Below are positions 45,974 to 55,750 of a stretch of 64,000 nt of DNA, piece after piece; the first letter of the stretch is position 1, and every line of letters starts with the position of its first letter. This DNA comes from JBBWZH01 sp035544115 (GTDB taxonomy: Bacteria; Actinomycetota; Actinomycetes; Mycobacteriales; CADCTP01). A program made the translations under genes and the position numbers. The notes beneath the pieces were generated by a model. The model was not told the origin of the DNA, searched no databases, and saw only the letters and a list, made by a program, of their open reading frames with translations. The stretch is from assembly GCA_963714145.1 (NCBI GenBank), contig OY970235.1, forward strand, positions 3,596,001-3,660,000. Reading direction: 5' to 3'.

Positions 45974-48217
45974 GTGGCGATGAGCTTCCCGCGTCGTGGC
46001 GGCGGCCGGATGGCCGGCGGCTGGATGGCCGGCCAGCTCGGGCTGGGCGGGCCCGGCGGCGGCAGACCGGCCCCGGGCCAGGAGCCACCGGGCAGCCTGC
46101 GGGACGCGCTGCGCGACCGGGCGGCGCTGCGCCGGGTGGCCCGGCAGTTCATCCCGTACCGCCGCCGGGTCATCCTGATCGCGTTCCTGATCCTGATCAC
46201 CTCCGGGCTCGGCGTGGCCAACCCGCTGCTGATCCGGCAGATCTTCGACAAGGCGCTGTTCATCCCGAACGGGCCCGACCTCAGCCTGCTGATCTGGCTG
46301 GTCTCGCTGATGGTCGTGATCCCGGCGGTGGCCAGCGTGATCGGGGTCTACCAGTCGTACCTGACGAACCTGGTCGGCCAGAACGTGATGCGCAACCTGC
46401 GCGGCCAGCTGTACGAGCACCTGCAGAAGCTCTCGCTGCGGTTCTTCACCAGCACCCGCACCGGCGAGATCCAGTCGCGGTTGGCCAACGACGTCGGTGG
46501 CCTGCAGACGGTGATCACCGACACCGCGTCCACGCTGCTGTCCAACTCGGTCGTTCTACTGTCCACAGTGGTCGCGATGACGGTGCTGTCCTGGAAGCTG
46601 ACCGTGCTCTCGCTGATCCTGACGCCGCTGTTCGTCTGGCTCACCACGGTGGTCGGCCGGACCCGGCGGAAGGTGGCCGCGCAGACCCAGCAGTCGCTGG
46701 CCGAGATGAGCGCCATCACCGAGGAGACGCTGTCGGTCTCCGGCATCCTGCTGGCCAAGGTGTTCGGCCGGCAGGACGCCGAGACCGAGCGGTACGCCGA
46801 GCAGAACGAGCGGCTGTCCCGGCTGCAACTGCGCCAGCAGATGATCGGCCGGCTGTTCTTCGCGATGGTCTCCACGTTCTTCTCGGTGATGCCGGCCGTG
46901 GTCTACCTGGTGGCCGGCCTCACCCACGACATCAGCCCGGGCACGCTGGTCGCGTTCACCACGCTGCAGTCCCGGCTGTTCCTGCCGATCGGCCAGCTGC
47001 TGCAGACGCTGACCGAGGTGTCCAGCTCGCTGGCGCTGTTCGAACGGGTCTTCGGCTACCTCGACCTCAAGCCGGACATCGTCGAGCCCGCCGACCCCAC
47101 CCCGCTGCCCGACCCGGTCCGCGGGCACGTCCGGCTGGACCGGGTCTGGTTCTCCTACCACTCCGAAGCGGACGCCGACCGCGCACCGTCCACACCGGAC
47201 AACGCCGGGCCGGAACCGTCCACACCGGACGGCACCGGACCGGTCCCGTCCACATCAGACAGCGCCGGGCCGAACGGGGGCGGGCCGGCGCCGAACGGGA
47301 ACGGGGCGACCGGGAACGGGGCGACCGGCAAGGCGGCAGCCGGCAAGGCGGCGGCGGACGCCGACCGGCGATGGGCGCTGCGGGACCTCTCCCTGGACAT
47401 CCCGCCCGGCACGCTGGCCGCGATCGTCGGCGCCAGCGGTGCCGGCAAGACCACGATCAGCTACCTGGTACCGCGGCTGTACGAGGCGGGCCGGGGCGCG
47501 GTCAGCATCGACGGGGTGGACGTCCGCGAGCTGACCTTCGCCGACACCGCCGACACGGTCGGCATGGTGACCCAGGAGAGCTACCTGTTCCACGCGTCCA
47601 TCCGGGACAACCTGCGGTACGCCCGGCCGGACGCGACCGAGGCGGAACTGGAGGCGGCCGCCCGGGCGGCGCAGATCCACGACCGGATCGTCGAGTTCGA
47701 CGACGGCTACGACACGCTCGTCGGTGAGCGCGGCTACCGGCTGTCCGGCGGCGAGAAGCAGCGGATCGCGATCGCCCGGGTGATCCTCAAGGACCCGCGG
47801 GTGCTGATCCTGGACGAGGCGACGTCCGCATTGGACACCACGAACGAGCGGCTGGTGCAGGCCGCGCTGGCCCCGCTGATGGCCGGCCGCACCACGATCG
47901 CGATCGCGCACCGGCTGTCCACGATCCGGTCCGCCGACGTGATCTTCGTGATGGACCGCGGCGAGCTGATCGAGTCCGGCAACCATGACGAGCTGCTCGA
48001 CCTCGGCGGCCGCTACGCCGCCCTGTACGACCAGCAGTTCGGCGGCGGCATCGTGGAAGCCCGCTGCGAGGACGGGGTGGTGCTGTCCACCGGCCAGATC
48101 GTGGACCTGGCCAAGCAGCCCGGCAACGGCAACGGCGGTGGCAACGGCGCCGCCCGGCGTGCCGGGGGCCGCCGCCGGCCACCAGAAGGGACCGGACCGT
48201 GGCCGACCGGCGAGTGA
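45974..48217 (+). CDS. ABC transporter, fused permease and ATPase
   Basis: A 747-residue half-transporter of the MsbA/LmrA type. Residues about 60-340 form a six-helix ABC membrane domain, and the nucleotide-binding domain has Walker A GASGAGKTTIS, signature LSGGEKQR, Walker B VLILDEATSALD and the H-loop IAIAHRLSTI. It would export a lipid or drug as a homodimer. Between the first strand of the ATPase domain and the Walker A is an unusual insert of about 70 low-complexity residues made by DNA repeats (RAPSTPDNAGPEPSTPDGTG). An alternative ATG lies two codons downstream of the GTG. Confidence 0.9.
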   Translation: MAMSFPRRGGGRMAGGWMAGQLGLGGPGGGRPAPGQEPPGSLRDALRDRAALRRVARQFIPYRRRVILIAFLILITSGLGVANPLLIRQIFDKALFIPNGPDLSLLIWLVSLMVVIPAVASVIGVYQSYLTNLVGQNVMRNLRGQLYEHLQKLSLRFFTSTRTGEIQSRLANDVGGLQTVITDTASTLLSNSVVLLSTVVAMTVLSWKLTVLSLILTPLFVWLTTVVGRTRRKVAAQTQQSLAEMSAITEETLSVSGILLAKVFGRQDAETERYAEQNERLSRLQLRQQMIGRLFFAMVSTFFSVMPAVVYLVAGLTHDISPGTLVAFTTLQSRLFLPIGQLLQTLTEVSSSLALFERVFGYLDLKPDIVEPADPTPLPDPVRGHVRLDRVWFSYHSEADADRAPSTPDNAGPEPSTPDGTGPVPSTSDSAGPNGGGPAPNGNGATGNGATGKAAAGKAAADADRRWALRDLSLDIPPGTLAAIVGASGAGKTTISYLVPRLYEAGRGAVSIDGVDVRELTFADTADTVGMVTQESYLFHASIRDNLRYARPDATEAELEAAARAAQIHDRIVEFDDGYDTLVGERGYRLSGGEKQRIAIARVILKDPRVLILDEATSALDTTNERLVQAALAPLMAGRTTIAIAHRLSTIRSADVIFVMDRGELIESGNHDELLDLGGRYAALYDQQFGGGIVEARCEDGVVLSTGQIVDLAKQPGNGNGGGNGAARRAGGRRRPPEGTGPWPTGE

Positions 48218-49458
48218 ACTGGGCGGGCAACGTCACCTACCAGGCCGCGGAGCTGTCCGAACCGGCCACAGTCGACGAACTGCGGGCGCTGGTCGCCGGG
48301 CAGCCCAGGATCCGCGCGCTCGGCACCCGGCACTCGTTCAACGATCTGGCCGACACCCCCGGCCGGCAGGTCTCGCTGGCCGGGCTGCCGCCGGCGATCG
48401 ACATCGACGCGGCCACCGCGACGGCGCGGGTGGCCGCCGGGCTGCGCTACGCCGAGGTCGCCGCCGAGCTCGACCGGCACGGCTTCGCGCTGCACAACCT
48501 CGGCTCGCTGCCGCACATCTCGGTGGCCGGCGCCTGCGCGACCGCCACCCACGGGTCCGGTGTGGACAATGGCTGCCTGGCCACCGCGGTGGCCGGCCTC
48601 GACCTGGTCACCGCCGGCGGCGACCTGATCCAGCCGCGGCGCGGTGACGAGAACTTCGACGGCATGGTGGTCGGCCTCGGCTCGGTCGGCATCGCCGTCA
48701 GCCTCACGCTGGACCTGCAACCCGCCTTCCAGATGCGCCAGCAGGTGTACGAGGACCTGCCGCTGGAGGTGCTGGACGACCACTTCACCGACGTCGTCGC
48801 CAGCGCGTACAGCGTGAGCCTGTTCACCGACTGGCGGGCGCCGCGGCTGACCCAGGTCTGGCTCAAGCAGCGGTTGGACCAGCCGGAGCCGGGCATCCTC
48901 GGCGCGCCCTGGTTCACCGCCCGGCCCGCGGACGGCCCGCGGCACCCGGTGCCCGGCTTCCCGGCGACCAGCTGCACCGAGCAGCTCGGCGTGCCCGGCC
49001 CCTGGTACCAGCGGCTGCCGCACTTCCGGCCCGAGTTCACCCCGAGCGCCGGGGACGAACTGCAGACCGAGTACACGGTCGAGCACCGGGACGCGGTCGC
49101 CGCGCTCCGGGCGCTGGACCGGGTCCGCGACCGGATCCACCCGGCGCTGCAGATCTGCGAGATCCGCACGATCGCCGCCGACCCGCTCTGGCTCAGCCCG
49201 GCCTACCAGCGCGACAGCGTCTGCATCCACTTCACCTGGATCGCCGACGCCACCGCCGTCCTGCCGGCCATCGCCGTGGTCGAGGCGGCGCTCGCCCCGT
49301 TCGCGCCCCGCCCGCACTGGGCGAAGCTGTTCACCCTCGACCCGGCCGACATCCGCCCCCGCTACCCGCGGCTGGCCGACTTCGCCGCCCTGGCCCGCAC
49401 CCTCGACCCCACCGGCAAGTTCGGCAACCCGTTCACGGCGCGCTACCTGGACGGCTGA
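48199..49458 (+). CDS. Alditol oxidase (xylitol oxidase-like FAD enzyme)
   Basis: A 419-residue VAO-family flavoprotein. GTRHSFNDLAD carries the His that binds FAD covalently; ISVAGACATATHGSG and GLGSVGIAVSLTLDL complete the FAD domain, and the C-terminal FTLDPADIRPRYPRLADF is typical of the D-arabinono-1,4-lactone oxidase/AldO group. It oxidises sugar alcohols such as xylitol or sorbitol with O2, forming H2O2. The start overlaps the ABC gene by 19 bases, and the end overlaps the convergent helR gene by 16. Confidence 0.9.
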   Translation: MADRRVNWAGNVTYQAAELSEPATVDELRALVAGQPRIRALGTRHSFNDLADTPGRQVSLAGLPPAIDIDAATATARVAAGLRYAEVAAELDRHGFALHNLGSLPHISVAGACATATHGSGVDNGCLATAVAGLDLVTAGGDLIQPRRGDENFDGMVVGLGSVGIAVSLTLDLQPAFQMRQQVYEDLPLEVLDDHFTDVVASAYSVSLFTDWRAPRLTQVWLKQRLDQPEPGILGAPWFTARPADGPRHPVPGFPATSCTEQLGVPGPWYQRLPHFRPEFTPSAGDELQTEYTVEHRDAVAALRALDRVRDRIHPALQICEIRTIAADPLWLSPAYQRDSVCIHFTWIADATAVLPAIAVVEAALAPFAPRPHWAKLFTLDPADIRPRYPRLADFAALARTLDPTGKFGNPFTARYLDG

Positions 49459-51960
49459 GCCGCGCCGGCGAGCTGACCCGGCCCGGGCGAGCCCCCGGCC
49501 GGTGCGACCTCCGCAGGCGCGGCCTCGGTCGGTGCGGCCTCGGTCGGTGCGGCGAGCGCCGGCGGCAGGTCGTTGGCGTGCAGCAGGATCAGCCGCTGGG
49601 TCGGCCGGGTCAGCGCGACGTACAGGTCGCTGCGCGCCACGGGCGGACTCGGCCACGATGGCCGCCGGGTCGACCACGACCGCGGTGTCGAACTCGAGAC
49701 CCTTGGCCTGCCGGACGGTGAGGACGGCGACCGGGCTGTCCAGGTCGGCGTCGACCTGGCCGGCCGGCAGCGCGCCGGCCAGCACGGCAGCCAGGTCGGT
49801 GCCGGACGGTGGGACGAGCACCCCGATCCGGCCGTCGCCGACCCGGCCCAGCTCGTCCCGGACCGCGGCCACCACCGCGGCGGTCAGCCCGGCGCGGTCG
49901 GTGCCGATCACCCGCGGCGGGGCGCCGGTCTCGCGGACCGAGCGGGGCGGGCGCAGCGCCGGGTCGATGCCGGCGAGCAGCCGACCGGCCAGCGCCATGA
50001 TCTCGGCCGGGGTGCGGTAGTTGACGGTGAGCTCGGTCAGCCGCCAGCGGTCCGCGACGTACGGGTCCAGACGTGGCCGCCCAGGACGAGGTGCCGGCCG
50101 GGTCGCCGGTCTGCGCGACGTCGCCGACCAGCGTCATCGACCGGCTCGGGCAGCGCCGCATCAGCAGCCGCCAGGCCATCGGCGACAGCTCCTGCGCCTC
50201 GTCGACGATGACGTGCCCGAAGGCCCAGGTGCGGTCGGCGGCGGCCCGCTCGGCGGCGGTCAGCCGGTCGGCATCGGCCTGCCGCTCGGCGAGCTGCCCG
50301 GCGTCGAGCAGGTCGGTCGCGGTCAGGATCTCCGGGTCGATCTCGTCCTCGAGGTCGAGCGAGCGGGAGCCGTGCACGATCTCCAGCGCGCCCTCGGCGT
50401 ACGCGACCTGCTGGCGGTGCCGCAGCTCGGCGAGCAGTTCGAGCGTCCCGGTCGTCCTCGCCGAGCAGCTCGGCCAGCCTCGTCGAGCAGCGGCACGTCG
50501 GCCGGGGTCCAGTCGGCCGTCAGATCCGCGGGCCAGCAGTGCCTGTTCGGCCGCGGTCAGGCCCGGCGCGGCGGTGGCGATCCGGTCCGGTGCGGCGTAC
50601 AGGTCGGTCAGCAGCTGCTGCGGGGTGAGGACCGGCCAGAGCCAGTCCAGAGCGGTCAGTACGCCCGGGTCGGCCCGCAGCTCGCGCCGGATCTCGGCCA
50701 GGTCGGCCTCCTCCGAGCAGCGTTCGCGTCGCCCGGCGCGTCGTCGCTCGCCGAGCGGGTCGTCCGCGTACGGGTCGGCGCCGATCCGGTCGGCGAGCTG
50801 CAGCGACGAGCGCGTGACGATCTCCGGCGTCGAAGAGCTGCCGGGCCAGGTTGTGCGGCTGGCCGGTGCGGCGGGCCCGGTCCCGGGCGGCGGCGCAGGC
50901 GGCCGGGTCGAGGGTGAGCGTGTCCCGGTCGGTGGTGTCGCTGGCGATGACGATCTCCAGCGGCTCGTCCGGGCACCCGCTGCCGGTCGGCGACCGCGGC
51001 GGCCAGCACCTCGGCCATCGCCAGCGCGGCCCTTGACCTCGGCCGCCGCGTCCGGCTCGGTGCCGCCGGCGACGACGCCGGGGAAGAGGTCGCCGAGCGG
51101 TGCGCAGCAGCACGCCGGTCTCGGCCAGCGACGGCAGCACCTGCGAGATGTAGCGCAGGAAGGTCGGCGTTCGGGCCGACGATCAGCACGCCGCGGGTGG
51201 ACAGCTGCTGCCGGTACGTGTAGAGCAGGTACGCCGCCCGGTGCAGCGCGACCGCGGTCTTGCCGGTGCCGGGGCCGCCCTGCACGACCAGCACGCCGGC
51301 CAGGTCGGCGCGGATGATGCTGGTCCTGCTCGGCCTGGATGGTCTCGACGATGTCGCGCATCCGGCCGGTGCGGCTGGCGGTCAGCGCGGCGAGCAGGGC
51401 CGCCTCGCCGGTCAGCTCCTCGTGCCGGGACGACCCGGCCGCGGCGGCGCTCGAGGTCGAGCACCTCGTCGTCGAGCCCGACCACGCGTGCGGCCGCGGG
51501 TGCGGATGTGCCGGCGCCGGGTCACCCCGAGCGGCGACGCGGCGGTGGCCAGGTAGAACGGCCGGGCCGCCGGCGCCCGCCAGTCGACCAGCAGCGGCTC
51601 GTAGTCGGCCGCCTCGTCGAAGATGCCGATCCGGCCGATGTACCGCCTGGCCGGCGCACCGTCCACAGTGGAGCCAATCCTGTCCACACCGGACTCACCG
51701 GACTCACCGGGCCCATCGGGCCGGCCGGGGCCGAGGTCGAGCCGGCCGAAGCAGAGGTTGCCCTCCACCGCCTCGAACTGGGCCACCTGCTCGGTGTAGT
51801 GCCCGATCGCCGCGTCCCGCTGGGACCGCTGCTGCGGGGTGCCGCCGGTCTGCAGCAGCACCGCCGCCAACCGGTCGCCGGCGTGCTCGCGCAGACCGTC
51901 GACGCGCTCGTAGAGCATCGAGAGGTAATCCTGCTCGCGGTCGAGATCGCGGTCGGCCAC
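49443..51960 (-). pseudogene. helR: HelR/HelD-type RNA polymerase recycling ATPase (about 14 frameshifts)
   Basis: A UvrD-like superfamily 1 ATPase related to HelD/HelR, which frees stalled or rifamycin-bound RNA polymerase. The start VADRDLDREQDYLSMLYERV fits the coiled N-terminus, then RYIGRIGIFDEAADYEPLLVDWRAP, Walker A VVQGGPGTGKTAVALHRAAYLLYTY, VIVDEAQELSPMAWRLLMRRCP, and the C-terminal VLTVRQAKGLEFDTAVVVDP and DLYVALTRPTQRLILLH. These lie in different frames; breaks are near 49640, 50075, 50455, 50520, 50715, 50825, 50975, 51105, 51170, 51320 and 51440, mostly cured by removing one base. An upstream ATG at 52062 is less likely as start. Confidence 0.8.
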
Positions 51961-52043
51961 GCCGACCGCGCCGGCCTCGCCATCACCCGATAGGGCGGAA
52001 GCGCTTGACAAACCAGACCCCCTGCTCCGTAAAATAACCGCCA

Positions 52044-52060
52044 CGACGAATTTCGTCGTC
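52044..52060. promoter_or_regulatory. Palindromic candidate operator between helR and the SLATT gene
   Basis: ACGACGAATTTCGTCGT has perfect eight-base arms around one T. It lies in an unusually A/T-rich patch of the divergent region; a TTGACA is at 52005-52010 and TAAAAT at 52031-52036 on the plus strand, with a spacer of 20 bases that is longer than ideal. A regulator bound here could control both directions. Confidence 0.5.
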
Positions 52061-52203
52061 ATTCTCTGCTGTCCGGAGTCGTTGAAGATATCGCACGATC
52101 CGGGTTCAGCGCCATCCCGTCAGCCACCAGGGTCATGCCCTAGGGTTCCGCGTCAATATCGGTAGCGCTCCGGCGCACCGCGGCGGTCGACGGACGGGGC
52201 AGG

Positions 52204-52695
52204 GTGACGATGGACGACAGCAGTCGGCCGCAGGAGGACGCGTGGCGGCCGGACCACTGGGACGAGATCCCGCAGACGGTCCGCGGGCACCTGCAGTTCC
52301 ACCTCACCACCGCGGCCAACAACCATCGGCTGAGCCGGCTGCTGGAGTTCGCCAGCCTGATCGTCTCCGCGACGATCCCGGTGGCCGCCGCGGTCGACGC
52401 GCCGGCCGGCGTGATCGCCGGCCTGGGCGCGCTGGCCACCGTGCTGGTCAGCATGAGCACCCGCGGTCGCTACCGGGAGAACTGGCTGCGGCACAACCAG
52501 CTCGTCCTGGCCATCCAGCACGAGCTGGTGCTCTTCGACCACCGGCGCCGGCCGTACCGCGATGTGGACGGCGACCGCCGGGCCACCCTGGCGATCACCG
52601 TGGACGAGCTGGTGCAGACCGAGGCGGCCAGCTGGGCCGAGCGGGAACGGGTCGCCCTCCCCCGCCCGTCCGCCGCCCCCGACCCCAGCCCCTGA
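52204..52695 (+). CDS. SLATT/DUF4231-domain membrane protein
   Basis: A 163-residue protein from the GTG, with an alternative ATG two codons downstream. It has a short soluble N-terminus, two adjacent membrane helices (LLEFASLIVSATIPVAAAV and GVIAGLGALATVLVSM), and a helical C-terminus (STRGRYRENWLRHNQLVLAIQHEL), the arrangement of DUF4231/SLATT two-helix proteins. Some SLATT families are predicted pore-forming effectors in SMODS/SLOG defence systems, but no nucleotide-sensor partner is adjacent. It is divergent from helR. Confidence 0.65.
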   Translation: MTMDDSSRPQEDAWRPDHWDEIPQTVRGHLQFHLTTAANNHRLSRLLEFASLIVSATIPVAAAVDAPAGVIAGLGALATVLVSMSTRGRYRENWLRHNQLVLAIQHELVLFDHRRRPYRDVDGDRRATLAITVDELVQTEAASWAERERVALPRPSAAPDPSP

Positions 52696-52720
52696 ACCCG
52701 AGCCCCAGCCGCTGGACAAG

Positions 52721-52761
52721 CTGCCGGGCCCGTGCCTTCGAGGGAAGCACGGGCCCGGCAG
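52721..52761. terminator. Bidirectional terminator hairpin
   Basis: CTGCCGGGCCCGTGC (52721-52735) pairs perfectly with GCACGGGCCCGGCAG (52747-52761). It lies 25 bases after the SLATT stop and just beyond the remnant at the end of the alpha-glucosidase region, so it can end transcription from both sides. Confidence 0.8.
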
Positions 52762-52777
52762 GTCGGGGGCGCCGACT

Positions 52778-52947
52778 AGCTCGGGTAGGCCTCGAATTCC
52801 GATAGCTGGCCGGCCGGCCAGCCGGTGTTCGCGGTGCGGCCCGGCCGACGTTGGTGGCCACCACGTTGCGGACCGAGGCCGAGCCGGTGGCCTGCAACTG
52901 CAGCGCGAACGTGCCCGCGCCGTTGACCGTCCCCCGCGCGGAGTAGG
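52778..52947 (-). pseudogene. Remnant of a C-terminal carbohydrate-binding (discoidin-like) domain
   Basis: Read on the minus strand in two frames, the DNA encodes ARGTVNGAGTFALQLQATGS, ASVRNVVATNVGR and then TANTGWPAGQLSEFEAYPS before a stop. The last stretch is typical of the C-terminus of F5/8 type C (discoidin) domains on secreted actinomycete glycosidases. It has no start, is broken by a frameshift near 52840, and follows directly on the GH13 stop. It is probably a leftover of another gene or a lost extension of the GH13 enzyme. Confidence 0.5.
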
Positions 52948-54619
52948 TCAGGTCGTACGCAGCCAGCAGGCGGCGTCGACCGGAAGCGTTCCCCCATCCA
53001 GCGGCGCGCTGGACAGCAGCACGCCACCGTTCGCTGGCACCGGTACGTCCACATCGGACAGATTGACCACGCAGGTGACACCGGGCCCGCCGGGCTCGGC
53101 GGCCGGCCGGCTGAAGGCGAGCACGCCGTCGGCCGACGGCAGCCAGCGCAGCGGGCCGTCCCCGAGGGCGGGTTCGGCGTGCCGGATCGCCAGCGCGGCC
53201 CGGTACAGGTTCAGCACCGAGTCCGGCTCGTCCTGCTGCGCCGCGGCCGTGCGATCGGCCCAGGCCGCCGGCTGCGGCAGCCACGGCCGCTCCGCAGCCC
53301 CGTCCGGGCTGAAGCCGAACGGCGGCGCCTGCCCGGACCAGGGCAGCGGCACCCGGCAGCCGTCGCGGCCCCGGTTGGTGCGGCCGGACCGGATCCAGAA
53401 CGGGTCCTGCAGCTGGTCGTCCGGGATGTCCTCCACCTCGGGCAGGCCGAGCTCCTCGCCCTGGTACACGTACACGCCGCCGGGCAGCGCGGCGGCCAGC
53501 AGCGCCGCGGCCCGGGCCCGGCGCAACCCGAGCGCGAGGTCGACCGGCGCGCCGTGCTGCCGGTAGGTCGAGCGACCAGGACGTGTCGGCCCGGCCGTAC
53601 CGGGTCACCGGCCGGGTCACGTCGTGGTTGGCCAGTACCCAGGTGGCCGGCGCGCCGACCCGGGCGTGCACCTCGATCGTGCTGTCGATGACCGCCCGCA
53701 GCGCCGCGGCGTCCCAGGCGCGACTCCAGGAACGGGAAGTTGAACGCCGAGTGCATCTCGTCCGGTCGCAGGTAGAGGGTGAACCGCTCCGGGTCGGGCA
53801 GCCAGATCTCGCCGATCAGGGCCCGGTCGCCCGGGTACGCGTCGGCGACCGCGCGCCAGCCGCGGTAGATGTCGTGCACGCCGTCCCGGTCGGTGTAGGG
53901 GTGCGCGCCCGGGGCGAACTCGGTGGTCACGTCGAAGTCGGCCAGCGCCGGGTCCTTCACCAGCAGCGCGGCCGAGTCGATCCGCACGCCGTCCACGCCG
54001 CGGTCGAACCAGAACCGCAGGATGTCCTCGAACTCCTCGCGCACCTTGGGGTTCGACCAGTTGAAGTCCGGCTGCTTCGGATGCGAACAGGTGCAGGTAC
54101 CACTCCCCCGGCGTGCCGTCCACAGTGGACGTCCGGGTCCAGGCCGGGCCGCCGAAGATGGACTCCCAGTCGTTCGGCGGCAGGTCGCCGTCCGGGCCGC
54201 GGCCGGGCCGGAACCAGAACAGGTCCCGGGCGGCCGCCCCCGGCTGGGCGGCCAGCGCCTCGACGAACCAGGGATGCTCGCTGGAGCAGTGGTTCGGGAC
54301 CAGGTCGATGATGATGCGGATCTGCTCGGCGTGCGCCTCCTCGATCACCGCCTCGGCCTCGGCCAGCGTGCCGAAGACCGGCGTCGATGTCGCGGTAGTC
54401 GGCCACGTCGTAGCCCGCGTCCGCCATCGGCGACGGGAACCACGGGCTGAACCAGATCGCGTCGATGCCGAGCTCGGCCAGGTACGGCAGCCGCGCCCGG
54501 AGGCCGGCCAGGTCGCCGATCCCGTCGCCGTTTCCATCGGCGAAGCTGCGCAGGTACACCTCGTAGATCACCGCTCCGCGCCACCAGTGCGGTTGGGGTG
54601 TCGGTCGCGCATCGGGCAC
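52948..54619 (-). pseudogene. GH13 alpha-glucosidase (several frameshifts)
   Basis: A glycoside hydrolase family 13 enzyme of the oligo-1,6-glucosidase/alpha-glucosidase type, about 550 residues when repaired. The start MPDARPTPQPHWWRGAVIYE leads into IGDLAGLRARLPYLAELGIDAIWFSPWFPSP; the nucleophile is in DGVRIDSAALL, the acid/base in ALIGEIWLPDPE and the transition-state Asp in VLANHDVTR. Frame breaks near 54384, 54078, 53718 and 53569 are each cured by removing one base. It is the last gene of an operon with two permeases and a binding protein, so it hydrolyses the imported alpha-glucoside in the cytoplasm. Confidence 0.85.
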
Positions 54620-54773
54620 GGTAGGTCCTCCCTCGGTGCGGGTGCTGCTCGCTGGTTCCGGGCGCGGCGCACCACGGCCCGGTGTTGCCGGGCCGCGGCA
54701 CTGTGGCCCGGTGTGCTGCGCCGGCGAGGCGCGTCGCCGGTGCGGGTCGGCCGCGGCGGTGCGGCCGGACGGA

Positions 54774-55739
54774 TCAGCCCTTGACGCCGCCGGCGGTCAG
54801 GCCGGCCAGGATCTGGCGCTGGAAGATGATGAACGCCACCACCATCGGGGCACCGGCGAGGACCAGGCCGGCCAGCAGGTAGTTGATCGGGACGTCCGGG
54901 GCCACCCGCTGCAGGGCCACGCTGACCGTCTGCTTGTCCGGGTCCGGGAAGACCAGCAGCGGCCAGATGAAGTCTTTCCAGGCGGCCACGATCGCGAAGA
55001 TGGACACCACCGCCAGGATCGGCCGGGACAGCGGCAGCACGATCCGCCACATCGTGGTGATCGGGCCGGCGCCGTCGATCCTGGCCGCGTCCAGCAGGTC
55101 CTCGTCGATCTGGTCGAAGAACCGCTTGAGCAGGTAGATGTTGAACGCGTTCGCGGCCGCCGGCAGCCAGATGGCCAGCGGGGTGTTGATCAGGTTGACG
55201 TGTAGCAGCGGCACGTCCGCCACGGTCAGGTAGGTCGGCACCAGCAGCGCGGACGCCGGCAGCATCAGCGTCACCAGCATCAGCGCCAGGATCGCCCGGC
55301 CGAGCCGGGGCCGCAGCTTGGACAGCGCGTACGCGGCCGGCACGTCGACCGCCAACTGCACCGCCCAGGCGCCGACCACCACCAGCAGCGTGTTGCGCAG
55401 GTAGCGGGCCAGGCTCAGGCCGTCCCAGGCGGTCCGGTACGTCTCCGGGTGCCACTCCTGCGGCAGCAGCGTCGGCGGCGTCTGGGCCAGCTCGACCGGG
55501 GTCTTCATCGCCCCGGTCACCGCCCAGTACAGCGGGAACAGGAACGCCAGCGTGAACAGCAGCAGGGTGACCGCGAAGACCAGCCAGTAGATGGTCCGGG
55601 CCCGCCGGCCGCGCCGCTGGCCGCTGGACAGCAGCGTGCGCACCACCGGCTCCGTCGCATGTGGACGGCGACCGGCGCGGCGGGCCGGGCCGGCGCTGGG
55701 CAGGCCGGCCGGACCGGGCTGGACTTGGGTGCTGACCAC
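54774..55739 (-). CDS. Carbohydrate ABC transporter permease (MalG type)
   Basis: A 321-residue permease with six helices; the GTG start is set 11 bases after the stop of the preceding permease. The EAA loop reads RFFDQIDEDLLDAARIDGAGPITTMWRIVLPLSRP, the contact site for the shared ATPase (MsiK-like), which is not encoded here. A 45-residue Pro/Arg-rich N-terminal tail precedes the first helix. It forms the channel with the MalF-type subunit. Confidence 0.9.
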   Translation of the reverse strand: MVSTQVQPGPAGLPSAGPARRAGRRPHATEPVVRTLLSSGQRRGRRARTIYWLVFAVTLLLFTLAFLFPLYWAVTGAMKTPVELAQTPPTLLPQEWHPETYRTAWDGLSLARYLRNTLLVVVGAWAVQLAVDVPAAYALSKLRPRLGRAILALMLVTLMLPASALLVPTYLTVADVPLLHVNLINTPLAIWLPAAANAFNIYLLKRFFDQIDEDLLDAARIDGAGPITTMWRIVLPLSRPILAVVSIFAIVAAWKDFIWPLLVFPDPDKQTVSVALQRVAPDVPINYLLAGLVLAGAPMVVAFIIFQRQILAGLTAGGVKG

Positions 55740-55750
55740 GGCGATCCCCC

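Noticed and set aside
49443..49458. Overlapping ends of alditol oxidase and helR as a sign of wrong gene ends
   Set aside because: Both C-termini match their families, and short convergent overlaps also occur at 36859-36887; it is normal compactness.
52062..52062. ATG at 52062 as the start of helR
   Set aside because: It would place the palindromic operator and A/T-rich promoter patch inside the gene, and the 34 extra residues are unlike the family N-terminus.
52204..52695. Complete SMODS/SLOG-SLATT defence system
   Set aside because: Only the two-helix SLATT-like protein is present; no nucleotidyltransferase or SLOG sensor lies next to it.
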